Assembly (NCBI RefSeq): GCF_963676685.1
Contig: NC_092349.1
Coordinates: 42,795,426 to 42,859,425 of the forward strand
Reading direction: 5' to 3'
Length of the DNA: 64,000 nt
From: Mytilus edulis
Lineage: Eukaryota; Mollusca; Bivalvia; Mytilida; Mytilidae
Shown: positions 45,401-56,730 of the stretch, in pieces
Layout: each line of letters starts with the position of its first letter
Numbering within the stretch: position 1 is the stretch's first letter
Notes under the pieces: generated by a model
Told to the model about the DNA's origin: nothing
What the model saw: the letters and a program-made list of their open reading frames with translations, nothing else
The model's database searches: none
Translations under genes and position numbers: made by a program

Positions 45401-46109
45401 TTAATGTTTAGTTTGAATCAAACTCACTGGTTCGTTTTACTAAGTATGAATTTTCCCTTCCTAAAACTTGATATTTGTTGAAATAGTTATTTCTTTTTTA
45501 ATAATGATTAAGATTGTAATACAATATTGACTGCTATACCCCATTTTTTAACATTTTCGTCTAGTACCGGTATGTCTGTTTGTTTTGTCTACACATGTCA
45601 TGTTTGTCTATAAAATGAAATTCTTTTTGGATGTCATAAAAGAGAGAGGTAAAGCTTGTTGTAAAACCAGGTTTAATCTACCATTTGCAGGAAAATGTCT
45701 GTACCAAAAATTATCAGTCAGCTGGGCTATATTTCTGTATAGATCTATCCCTTATAGGTTGAAGATATTAAGCTTGAATAAAAATAATTGATTGTAATTG
45801 TGATTCAGGGGTACATCATGCAAGACAAACCATTTCACCTGAAACTACAGGTTTCTTTGTGAGATTATCTTATCAGCATACATCATTTTGATAACCTGGC
45901 TGAGCATTGTATACAAGCCTGCACCTGTCAACGTATATTTGTTCCACCTTACAGAAATTCCAATGGAAACTTTGTTATAAACAATGTCATAATACCTGTT
46001 CCTGTTGGAACACATATTCTATACTATTTATTCCGTTAGGAACATTTACTGTAATATCTATTCCAGAATATTGTTTCCATTTGGAACTTATATTATGAAA
46101 AAACTTCTA

Positions 46110-46240
46110 TTCCTTGACACACCAATGGCAGAAATTAATAAAAATAGATGGACAGATGATGTCCCTGCTTGCATACAACATTATAAAGGGAGATAAGTCA
46201 AGAAAAGTGAAAGTGATGCTACCCAAATTTGTACTTGATC
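46110..46240 (+). repeat. Truncated GGGGCATAA element at the duplication junction
   Basis: ATGGACAGATGATG and TATAAAGGGAGATAAGTCA match the element at 53500-53750, but the copy stops at 46240, where the 51-bp array begins. Confidence 0.6.
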
Positions 46241-47372
46241 TGGGTCTTATAATCTTCTATGGTGTCTCCACTTTGTCTCCCTTCTTTATCAATACACTTA
46301 TAATCTTCTATGGTGTCTCCACTTTGTCTCCCTTCTTTATCATCACACTTATAACCTTCTATGATGTCTCCACTTGGTCTCCCTTCTTTATCAATACACT
46401 TATAACCTTCTATGGTGTCTCCACTTTGTCTCCCTTCTTTATCAATACACTTATAATCTTCTATGGTGTCTCCACTTTGTCTCCCTTCTTTATCATCACA
46501 CTTATTACCTTCTACGATGTCTCCACTTGGTCTCCCTTCTTTATCAATACACTTATAACCTTCTATGGTGTCTCCACTTTGTCTCCCTTCTTTATCATTA
46601 CAATTATAATCTTCTACGGCGTCTCCACTTTGTCTCCCTTCTTTATCATTACAATTATAATCTTCTACGGCGTCTCCACTTTGTCTCCCTTCTTTATCAA
46701 TACACTTATAATCTTCTATGGTGTCTCCACTTTGTCTCCCTTCTTTATCATCACACTTATAACCTTCTATGATGTCTCCACTTGGTCTCCCTTCTTTATC
46801 AATACACTTATAACCTTCTATGGTGTCTCCACTTTGTCTCCCTTCTTTATCAATACACTTATAACCTTCTATGGTGTCTCCACTTTGTCTCCCTTCTTTA
46901 TCATTACACTTATAATCTTCTATGGTGTCTCCACTTTGTCTCCCTTCTTTATCAATACACTTATAATCTTCTATGGTGTCTCCACTTTGTCTCCCTTCTT
47001 TATCATCACACTTATAACCTTCTATGATGTCTCCACTTGGTCTCCCTTCTTTATCAATACACTTATAACCTTCTATGGTGTCTCCACTTTGTCTCCCTTC
47101 TTTATCAATACACTTATAATCTTCTATGGTGTCTCCACTTTGTCTCCCTTCTTTATCATCACACTTATTACCTTCTACGATGTCTCCACTTGGTCTCCCT
47201 TCTTTATCAATACACTTATAACCTTCTATGGTGTCTCCACTTTGTCTCCCTTCTTTATCATTACAATTATAATCTTCCACGGCGTCTCCACTTTGTCTCC
47301 CTTCTTTATCAATACACTTATAACCTTCTACGGCGTCGCCACTTTCAAGTCTGTTCATTCCTTCTAATTCAT
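46219..47372 (-). CDS. Gene B exon 3 (repeat exon, new C-terminus)
   Basis: It opens with the same acceptor as gene A (TTATTTCTAG). The last 20 or so bases of coding come from the truncated interspersed element at the junction. Confidence 0.6.
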
Positions 47373-48798
47373 CTAGAAATAATATATATTACGGTCAAAG
47401 GAAATAATAGATAATATATTGCAATTTAGGAATGTATCGTTTATCTTCGTTGGTCAAAGGAAACAACAACAAAAAAATGGGGAATGTGTCCATATGGACA
47501 CAGATGATGCCCCCGCTAGCATATAACGTTATAAAGGGACATAACTCAAGAACTGTAAAAGTGAAGCTGCAAAAATTTGAACTTAAACTGAGTTTATTGG
47601 TAATAAGCATTTGCTTGTAAGCACTGAATGGTAACGATTGCTCTCGTTTATCAGTTGGTAGTAAAATTGAATATTGCATTGTATAAAGCATTGCTTTTAG
47701 CTGATATAACTACTATTCTGGACAAAGAAAAATAACTCCAATTTTCAAAGAAGATGTTAAAAAGCATTGTTCATAACTTGGATTCAACTATCATCATGGA
47801 CAAAGAAAGATAACTCCAATTTAAAAAAAACAAATTTGATTGATATTTTTTTTAACAATTTTTCAATATGTAAAGGGCATAACTCTAGAACAGTAAAAGT
47901 GACGGCACCAAAATTCAAATTTGATCTGATTATTGTAGTAATAAGCATTGCGAATAAGCTTCATAACATTTGGTTGAAGCAAACTTAAGTTAGAGAACGG
48001 AAACAAAAAAATAAGCATTTGTTTTCATTTGTAAAGGGGCATAACTCTAGAACGGTATAAGTGACGACACTAAAATTCAAACCTGATCTGTATTTAGTGG
48101 TATTAATCATTCTGTATAAGTTTGATAACATTTGGTTGAGGAAAACTAAAGTTAGAGAACGGAAACTAACTTTGGGACGTACGTACGTACGTACGGACGG
48201 ACGGACGGACGGACGTACAGACGGAAAAGGGTAAACTTAATGCCCCCTCCGCCCCCCCCCCCCGACGGGGGCATAAAAAAGACTTCACTAGAATATTTCA
48301 ATTCGTTTCAAAATATTTTAAAATTCAAATGTTCATTTAAACAAAGGGATTGGACAAAAGGCACTAGAAAATAGGCTATTTGTCAAAGCATTCTGGAATT
48401 CTAAATATGAAGTATAAGGAGTTGGTATTTTTTTAAGTTGTTTGTAACATTGCATTATGCAATATCAACATTAAACGATCTATCGATAGTAGTCTTGTAG
48501 AGTCAAAAGACCATAGAATAGAAAAGAACAGAAAATTGAGTTACATTTAAATTTCAAACATAAGCACTGTGGAGATTATTGCCGACATAAACGGCTATCT
48601 TTCTCTGTCGTATTTTTGTGTTAACATACCGAGTTCCCTTTTTAAAGCTATTTCCTGTGCCTCGGCAATTTGTATGTCGGTCTCCATATTTTCCTTTTTT
48701 TCAAGAGTATACTCGAATACTGCTGCCTTTATAACGGCCACACAGAACTGTGAAACAGCCTTTTGTTCTCTCTCTTCCTCTTTCGGTGACCTCTCCAT
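46219..48798 (-). CDS. Gene B: truncated duplicate of gene A, 22 repeats
   Basis: Exons 48630-48798 (coding part) and 46219-47372 join in phase (G+AT), giving 1323 nt and 440 residues. The N-terminus is nearly identical to gene A, without the 12-residue duplication. The repeat array has 22 units, with a strong three-unit pattern (EGYKCIDKEGRPS, EGYKCDDKEGRQS, EDYKCIDKEGRQS). It then runs into unrelated sequence and ends TQIKYKFG and TAG, so the acidic tail and the three Lys-rich 3' exons of gene A are missing. No polyadenylation signal was identified. If exon 46219-47372 were read through, B could splice on to exons of A. Whether it is expressed is unknown, and a pseudogene is possible. Confidence 0.6.
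47477..48276 (+). repeat. GGGGGCATAA interspersed element, copy B
   Basis: Counterpart of 38897-39675. The (GTAC)n/(GGAC)n tract and the C-run near the hairpin end are longer here. Confidence 0.6.
48630..48798 (-). CDS. Gene B exon 2 (coding part)
   Basis: The ATG at 48798 has the same context as in gene A and the donor is GTATGT. The upstream acceptor has been rebuilt by the insertion at 48808. Confidence 0.6.
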
Positions 48799-48807
48799 GT
48801 TTAGTCT

Positions 48808-50259
48808 AATATGAGGCAGGCATTACCTGTAAATGGGGACGAAGTCTGTATGAATTATTTTTTTGTAACTCAATTATTTGTCAAAAAAAAGACACGGAAA
48901 TACAGTAACGTTTCCGATTTTGGTTCTGTTGTTAGGGATTTTAGTTGTGACGTTATTTAAATTATGACGTCATATGCAATGTAAACAAGAAACGCTATCA
49001 TTAGGTAACGTTTTTTCATATCACGGAATAATAAAAATGAAATAAGTATTGCGCGTTCCTTCCTATTTTATACTAGACTGATAAATATATATTTTACTCA
49101 AAGTTTCATACAAACGAGACCGGAAAAAGGAAGTATATTGTACATTTCTGCGCAGGTCCGGGATTTCAAAACATGACATAAAAAAAATTGAACGATTTTG
49201 AGTTCATTAGTACAATGAAAAATTCGGGAAATTTTCCCGAATTTTTTTTTTATTGAATTTTCTACTGTTATTGGGGACTTCGTCCCCATAATATGAGGCA
49301 GGCATTACCTGTAAATGGGGACGAAGTCTGTATAAATTATTTTTTTGTAACTTAATTATTTGTCAAAAAAAAAAGAAACGGAAATACCGTAACGTTTCCG
49401 AGTTTGATTCTGTTGTTAGGGATTTTAGTTGTGACGTTATTTAAATTATGACGTCATATGCAATGTAAACAAAGAAACGCTATCATTAGGTAACGTTTTT
49501 TCATATCAAGGAATTATTAAAAATGAAATTGGTATTGCGCGTTTCTTCCTATTTTATACTAGACTGATAAATATATATTTTACTCAAAGTTTCATACAAA
49601 CGAGACCGGAAAAAGGAAGTGTATTGTACATTTCTGCGCAGGTCCGGGATTTCAAAACATGACATAAAAAAAATTGAACGATTTTGAGTTCATTAGTACA
49701 ATGAAAAATTCGGGAAATTTTCCCGAATTTTTTTTTTATTGAATTTTCTACTGTTATTGGGGACTTCGTCCCCATAATATGAGGCAGGCATTACCTGTAA
49801 ATGGGGACTAAGTCTGTATGAATTATTTTTTTGTAACTCAATTATTTGTCAAAAAAAAGACACGGAAATACAGTAACGTTTCCGATTTTGGTTCTGTAGT
49901 TAGGGATTTTAGTTGTGACGTTATTTAAATTATGACGTCATATGCAATGTAAACAAGAAACGCTATCATTAGGTAACGTTTTTTCATATCAAGGAATTAT
50001 TAAAAATGAAATAAGTATTTCGCGTTCCTTCCTATTTTATACTAGACTGATAAATATATATTTTACTCAAAGTTTCATACAAACGAGACCGGAAAACGGA
50101 AGTATATTGTACATTTCTGCGCAGGTCCGGGATTTCAAAACATGACATAAAAAAAATTGAACGATTTTGAGTTCATTAGTACAATGAAAAATTCGGGAAA
50201 TTTTCCCGATTTTTTTTTTTATTGAATTTTCTACTGTTATTGGGGACTTCGTCCCCATA
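48808..50259. mobile_element. Three tandem 480-bp units inserted at TA by the exon 2 acceptor of gene B
   Basis: Units begin at about 48808, 49290 and 49776 with AATATGAGGCAGGCATTACC and end GGGGACTTCGTCCCCAT. TGGGGACGAAGTC near each start is the inverted copy of GACTTCGTCCCCA at each end. Copy A has none of it: AGTC-TATAAAGTAAAG is continuous there at 41527. The insertion point is TA. Each unit keeps a 63-codon minus-strand frame, probably incidental. Confidence 0.75.
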
Positions 50260-50677
50260 TAAAGTAAAGATTGTTTGCTTAAAACTTTTAAAACGGTTAA
50301 AATGTGTTCGAGATTTATTGATCAATGAGACGTCTACTAAAACCTTTTTAACGTTTTTTCCTGATAAAAACAGGAGGAGAGTTGAAAAATAAAGAATTAT
50401 AAAACAATCTAACCAGCCATAGTGAAAAATAAGGAGATGTAGAATGATTGACAATCAAACACAAGAGTTCTGGTGAAGTGGATGTTAGCAATTATAGGCA
50501 ATTGTATAGCCTTCAATAATAAGTAAACCTCTGCACATCGTATAGTATGTTCTTCGCAATTTTTTAACATTTTTGGCGGTGTAATGTATTATACAGTATG
50601 GACCTGTGTCTTTTGATTGTAAGCGTGTACCCTTACTTTTATCGTACACTTAAAACTGCGAAATAAAAAATACATAC

Positions 50678-50835
50678 CACAGACTGAATCTTCGTAAACA
50701 AGCTAAACAGAATACAATTTTGTATAGTATAAAATTTATCCTGCTTCGGTGTATCATCGAATCTTTGACGATAACGTTGTCATCGGCGATGTTTATGACG
50801 TCGATAATTGTTGTAAGCACAGTCGCGACCTCCAT
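50678..50835 (-). other. Possible exon 1 of gene B (upstream ORF)
   Basis: Counterpart of 41952-42109, with the same ATG and GTATGT donor. The intron to exon 2 now contains the three-unit insertion. Confidence 0.4.
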
Positions 50836-51140
50836 GAACTATTAGCGTTTATCCCCATGTATTGTTCATCTCTCAACATGCAGTATCATGCGTTGTATTA
50901 TTGTATCGCATTTTCAATGTAATACAACAGTATTGTACGTATTGTACTAATAAAAAACTATTTTTGTTCATCAATTTCCAAAAAAAAATCGGACTGGTTT
51001 TAGCAACGGTTCTTTGGTAGACACAGAGACTTTCTATACTAAAGTCCCTGGTAGACAATTACAAAATTCAGATGATTCATTAACAAAAATTAAATTGACA
51101 CTTGACACAATTCCTTTGGTCACATTTAACAAGAGTATAT

Positions 51141-51312
51141 CAGTGGCGGATCCAGGCGGGGGGGGGGGGGGGGGGGCTTCCGGGGGTGCGCACCCCCCCT
51201 TTATTTTTGCCGATCAATGCATTTGTATCGGGACATATGTTTTGCAACCCCCTTTGCCCTGGGTGCCCTGGGTTAGCACCCCCCCTTTCGAAAATTCCTG
51301 CATCCGCCCCTG
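51141..51312. mobile_element. CAGTGGCGG MITE inserted only in copy B
   Basis: The ends are CAGTGGCGGATCCAG and CTGCATCCGCCCCTG, flanked by GTATAT on both sides (51135-51140 and 51313-51318). The empty site is in copy A at 42405-42412 (GTTTATTG). The interior has G and C runs. Confidence 0.8.
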
Positions 51313-51470
51313 GTATATTGTAATTCAATAATTAGGTGACAACATAGACTTTGATCATAACCAATTTTGATAACATTGAGGGCACAGCATCGATGCAGTT
51401 ATCAATCTGGAACCTCACCATGGAATGGTTAAAATAGTGATCAGTAGTATTTCCAAATGTCAAAACTATG

Positions 51471-52474
51471 GCAAGCCGTTTTACTATTTATTCGAATTTC
51501 AAGATATCTCCTATAATATATATATAAGATATCTTATATAATTTTATTTTAATAAGATATCTCATATATTATTAGGTGTAATTACCACCATTGATTTTCC
51601 CCTATTAGTCTTTGTTAAATTTGCACTTTTCAAAAAATTCTGTAGAATTTATCTTTGTTTCAAATAAAGAAATACTTGGCATGAGTAAAGGTTTATCCTG
51701 TCCAGTACTATAGAAAAAAAATTCACATAACATTTCATTACATATAAGAAAATAACCATCACTGGAAGTTAACCAATCAAATTTCTCCCCTTATTTTATC
51801 TGTGTACAAGGTTTAGTCACCATGTAACCTCAAGATTACAAAATATTCTATAGAAATCCCAAAATAAAAAAAATAATTGTGCTTTGAAATACCCAAGACA
51901 TATGTTTATGACACAGAAATCTTTTACTGCAATAAAATGTAGGATTAATTACCTACTGTACAACTGTCAAATTCAAGGGAATATTTTTTTCGACCTATTT
52001 TCGTATACAACCGGGTGTGACGTAATATGATTTGGTGGTATTACACCTAAATAAGATATCTTTAATGTTATATGATATATCCTTAATGTTACATAAGATA
52101 TCTTTAATGTTATATAAGGTATCTCATAAAGTTTATATGATATCTTATATACTTTATAAGATATTTTATAAAGTATATGAGATATCCTATAAACAATAAA
52201 CAATTTTTATATAAGATATCTTATATAATTTATAAGATATCTTTTATAGTTTATAAGATATCTTATATAGTTTATAAGATATCTTATATAGTTTATGAGA
52301 TATCTTTAATGTTATATAAGATATCTTTAATGTTATATAAGATATCTCATAAAGTTTATATGATATCTTATATACTTTATAAGATATATATAAGATATCT
52401 TATATAGTTCATAAGATATCTTATATAGTTTATAAGATATCTTATATAGTTTATGAGATATCTTATAAGACAAT
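51471..52474. mobile_element. GATATC foldback element, copy B, cut by the gap
   Basis: Left end TGGCAAGCCGTTTT as in copy A; the palindromic arm is shorter, and the right end is lost in the gap. Confidence 0.65.
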
Positions 52475-52574
52475 NNNNNNNNNNNNNNNNNNNNNNNNNN
52501 NNNNNNNNNNNNNNNNNNNNNNNNNNNNNNNNNNNNNNNNNNNNNNNNNNNNNNNNNNNNNNNNNNNNNNNNNN
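52475..52574. other. Assembly gap, 100 N
   Basis: It lies exactly inside the palindromic satellite. Compared with copy A about 1.3 kb (43830-45098) is missing, so the gap may hide that sequence or a real deletion. Confidence 0.95.
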
Positions 52575-53499
52575 TGTAAAAGTTAATGATGAACGACGAC
52601 TATGTACGATCCATTTCTTCTTACTAGTACTCGCTGTCTCAGTTTCTAAATGTAGTGAAGATATGATAGAATGGAGTTCTAGTATTTGATGCAAGGGGTC
52701 CCTTCTTTTCATTCTTCTAAGCAGCTGCTGTATAAAGTCCTATCCTTAGAAGTATTATAATAGTTCTATAGTTTGTCTCAAAAGCATAAAGGAACAAGGC
52801 AGCAGGGAGAGGAGCACAGTTGGGTTCCCATGACAACTGTATCTAAATAAATGTTTTTTATATCTGTAAAATTATGCCAAGTTCAGATAAGGTTTAGTTT
52901 GAATCAAACTCACTGGTTCTTTTTACTAAGTATGAATTTTCCCTTCCTAAAACTTGATATTTGTTGAAATAGTTATTTCTTTTTTAATAGTGATTAAGAT
53001 TATAATACAATATTGACTGCTATACCCCATTTTTTAACATTTTCGTCTAGTACCGGTATGTCTGTTTGTTTTGCAGGAAAATGTCTGTACCAAAAATTAT
53101 CAGTCAGCTGGGCTATATTTCTGTATAGATCTATCCCTTATAGGTTGAAGACATTAAGCTTGAATAAAAATAATTGATTGTAATTGTGATTCAGGGGTAC
53201 ATCATGCAAGACAAACCATTTCACCTGAAACTACAGGTTTCTTTGTGAGATTAATATCTTATCAGCATACATCATTTTGATAACCTGGCTGAGCATTGTA
53301 TACAAGCCTGCACCTGTCAAAGTATATTTGTTCCACCTAACAGAAATTCCAATGGAAACTTTGTTATAAACAATGTCATAATACCTGTTCCTGTTGGAAC
53401 AAATATTCTATACTATTTATTCCGTTAGGAACATTTACTGTAATATTTATTCCAGAATATTGTTTCCATTTGGAACTTATATTGTGAAAGAACTTCTAT

Positions 53500-53750
53500 T
53501 CCTTGACACACCAATGCAGAAATTAATAAAAATAGATGGACAGATGATGCCCCTGCTTGCATACAACATTATAAAGGGAGATAAGTCAAGAACAGTGAAA
53601 GTGATGCTACCCAAATTTGTACTTGATCTGAGTTTGTGTGGTATTAAGTATTGTGTCAAGTAAGAGAACGGAAACAAATTTTGGGACATACCATCTGTCG
53701 CACAAGGGTAAAACTTAATGCCCCCTCTGCCACTGCAGGGGCATAAAAAT
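53500..53750 (+). repeat. GGGGCATAA interspersed element, diverged copy
   Basis: GATGATGCCCCTGCTTGCAT, AGAACGGAAACAAATTTTGG and ATGCCCCCTCTGCCAC with GCAGGGGCATAA. The duplication edge at 53625 falls within it. Confidence 0.6.
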
Positions 53751-53922
53751 TAACACACATGATCCGAAATGATACACACTTAAATAATTTGGTGCACCCA
53801 AAGCAAATTTTTGACATCTTCCTTCATCAGAAAAACTTTAACCCTGAAATTTGAAATCAAATTATGTATAAGAACTGGAACATTGATATGAACAAATAGG
53901 ATACAAGTAGAATAGCCTAAAT

Positions 53923-54077
53923 CAGGGGCGGATCCAGCCATTTTAAAAAGGGGGGGTTCCTAACCCAGGACAAAGGGGGGGTTCCAATTACATGTCCCCA
54001 TTCAAATGCATTGATCGTCCAAAAAAAGGGGGGTTCCAACCCCCGGAACCCCCCCCCCCCCTCTGGATCTGCGCCTG
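53923..54077. mobile_element. MITE, CAGTGGCGG family
   Basis: It is 155 bp with ends CAGGGGCGGATCCAG and CTGGATCTGCGCCTG. TAAAT is duplicated at 53918-53922 and 54078-54082. The interior is clearly related to the copy at 23649 (TACATGTCCCCATTCAAATG). Confidence 0.8.
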
Positions 54078-54082
54078 TAAAT

Positions 54083-55235
54083 CCATCTAAACTCAACTCT
54101 GCCTGATGGAGCTGGAGTCTTAGTTTCTTTATAATTTCAAAATTAACTAAAGAAGTTAATCATGTCAGTACCTAAATACTGGCTACTGAGCTGATGCTAC
54201 CTTCTGGGACTAGCAGTAGTATTGACTAGGTACAAAAAAAATTAAAATAACACTTTATGAATTTCCTATTCCCAAAGTACTTTTCTAGCTTGACCTATCT
54301 AAACATTTGAAAGCCAGGGGAAATAAATACATGAAAAAGTAAGAAGTAAAAGAACTAAAGAGAATGGTAAAATGCATCTAAGGTGAACTTTGCTTGAGGA
54401 ATTTGAAACAATAGTTCGTATGTGATAAGTAGGATTGACCAATTTACTTCTACTGTTCCTTTTAAAAACTAAGTTCATTCATTCAGATAAGCATCATTTC
54501 ATGTGAATTTCTTCAATATGTAGAATGAAATATAGATAAGACATGTCTTCACCTTATTTGGTTATTCTTTTATAATGAAACAGTTCACATTTATCAAAGA
54601 CTGTCTTGTTTCAAATCAGTTAATTTCTTATTGTCTAGTTTTATTTTGGTTGTTTGTACACTTGTTTTTAGTAACTTGTTTTTTGTATTTGTCCAATTTT
54701 GAATACTATCAAAATAGGTCTCTGACTGTCTTGGTTCGTTCTTCTTTTTTTTTCTTTCAGCGATCCATTTTAAAAGTTCTTTCAAACTCTTTTTTTTCAA
54801 TCTTTTTTCATTCATTTTGCATTAAAAAAGAACAAGAAGAAAATCAAGTTTTTATGTGTTTTTATTCATTACAGTGGCATGTTCTTTTTCATACATATAA
54901 ACTGGTTTAATTAACGATTGAGACAAAAGACAAAGAGTGAAGTCAAGTATGAGCCTCAATCTCGTTGTGTGAGATCTCATGAGATATGGTGAGCTATGGT
55001 CTCACATACACTGGTATGTCTCAAAGTAAAACTGTAATTCTTCTATTGAACCTCAAGAAAATACATGTTATCTAATGACATCTAAATAGTTTAAACAATG
55101 CATGAAAATTATACACTGAACTACAATGAAAATCGAATGCTATTGAACAATAGATCTGGATGTATATTAAAATCTATTCAAAAACTGACAAGAAATTTAT
55201 AACATATGGATTTCAAAAAACGTTGAACTGTTTCT
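54083..55235. other. Non-coding, no gene recognised
   Basis: AT-rich. It may belong to the 3' side of the minus-strand gene ending at 61826 or be intergenic. Confidence 0.4.
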
Positions 55236-55351
55236 CAATGCTCCAGTATCAAAAGGGAGATAACCACCGTAAATTACTGGAGCATAAATGATTCAATGCT
55301 CCAGTATTCAAGGGGAGATAACCACAAAAATACAGGAGCATGAATGATTCA
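55236..55351. repeat. Two tandem 58-bp units, each a hairpin
   Basis: Each unit runs TGCTCCAGTAT, a GGGAGATAACCAC loop, then TAC(T)GGAGCAT. Arms of about 10 bp pair perfectly in the first unit and nearly so in the second. Confidence 0.7.
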
Positions 55352-55963
55352 TCTGTAAATAAATATATACATTTACATAAAAATTCACATTTTAAGTAAA
55401 AAAACTTGGACCAGCCAAATTCTAATCACTGATAATGATATGGTTTAATTAAAGCAATTCAGCAAATCTGAAAGTATAAATGGCGATCAAATTCATAGCT
55501 GTTAGGAAATTGACAATTTTGACGTTGAATGTGACAAAAATCAATGTGAAACTAATTTGCTGTGAACCAACCATGATTACAGTTGCCAACACAATAACAT
55601 CCTTAACATTACTAAGAACTGTCACAAATTCAGATAATAAATAAAATTCTAACATTCTACAAACATAACATTTTCAATGTTGTCGGCTTACACAAGATAT
55701 CTTGGAAATATCTATAATATTTTATGTGGGATATTGTGTACTGGTTCATGAAACACATATCCTACACACACTTCGAGAAAACCCAAAGCAAGTGAGTACA
55801 TGCTGTTGTACTATTATTGTTGTTCTTCATCTCAAAGTCACAGCAATTGGCAACATCTCACAGAATATTTTCAAATTATCCATAATGCCATTTTAAAGTA
55901 AAAGTTATGGCAATACAAGAAAAAATATTAAATATTAGAAATCACTATGATAATGTAATATAT

Positions 55964-56039
55964 TGTCTGACACATATATTTATGTCTGACCCATATATTT
56001 ATGTTTGACCCATATATTTATGTCTGACCAATATATTTA
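55964..56039. repeat. 19-bp tandem repeat, four units
   Basis: TGTCTGACCCATATATTTA with single-base variants. Confidence 0.8.
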
Positions 56040-56454
56040 CGGTAATGGCTGGGAACATCTATGATGTCTAGTAATGGCTGACAAATGAGGATAATATATA
56101 GTATAGACCATATCTGATTACCGGTATATACTAATCATAAGTCAGCCAAGGAGATCATAAGTTAAATGAAGTCATGTGATAAAATTTGAATTAACATCAG
56201 ATAATAGTCAGGGTCATTCTTAAACTGTACAAATTGCAATATTCATTGATGTAAATTACTGAAATTGTTTTGAGATGACGCTATAATTCATACCATTTCA
56301 ATTTAATATGTTTTGAAATGTGCCCTTTCATTCAAACTCCTTACCAACATACCTTCACTAAAAGAGATCAGTGAATTCTAAACAATGTGAGATATGAAAC
56401 ATACAATTTCACACAATGAAATATCTGACCTGCTGTTAAGAAATCTATATTACT

Positions 56455-56730
56455 TTAAGGGGGTACACTCAGCACATAGATGTGTTAAATAATGTTCATA
56501 CTATCAAATGTTTCGAATTTTCAAATATCAAAATTTCTTAATTATTATACAAAACTTGATTAAAATTGAGCTACAGCATTTCATAAAATAATAAATAGCC
56601 AAAACCTATTTTGAGATCTGCATTTAAAATGTTAGTCATTGTTAACAAATTATTTGAAAATCAAAACGTTTTAAAACATTTTGCCGACTTATCAAGAGTT
56701 ATTTCCCTTTAAAGTAATGTACCCCCTTAA
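56455..56730. mobile_element. MITE with TTAA ends (piggyBac-like)
   Basis: Ends TTAAGGGGGTACAC and GTACCCCCTTAA, 276 bp including both TTAA. Same family as 18606-18886. Confidence 0.7.

Larger units (their letters stand above)
38700..46240. repeat. Segmental duplication, copy A
   Basis: From inside the repeat exon of gene A to 46240 this matches 47290-53625 at roughly 98-99 percent by eye, apart from insertions specific to each copy. The right edge is abrupt: after TTTGTACTTGATCTGG the sequence switches into the 51-bp array of gene B. Confidence 0.85.
47290..53625. repeat. Segmental duplication, copy B
   Basis: Same order as copy A: repeat exon, GGGGGCATAA element, exon 2, exon 1, GATATC foldback, RT fragment. 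To the right of 53625 the ancestral continuation is present (TGTGTGGTATTAAG and on to GGGGCATAAA). It lacks A's 39965-41245 and has its own 48808-50259 and 51141-51312. Confidence 0.85.

Noticed and set aside
46114-47414. Plus-strand open frames of 417 and about 130 codons
   Set aside because: Same antisense effect over the gene B array.
48808-50259. 63-codon minus frame kept in all three 480-bp units
   Set aside because: The units are nearly identical, so conservation carries no information; no known domain.
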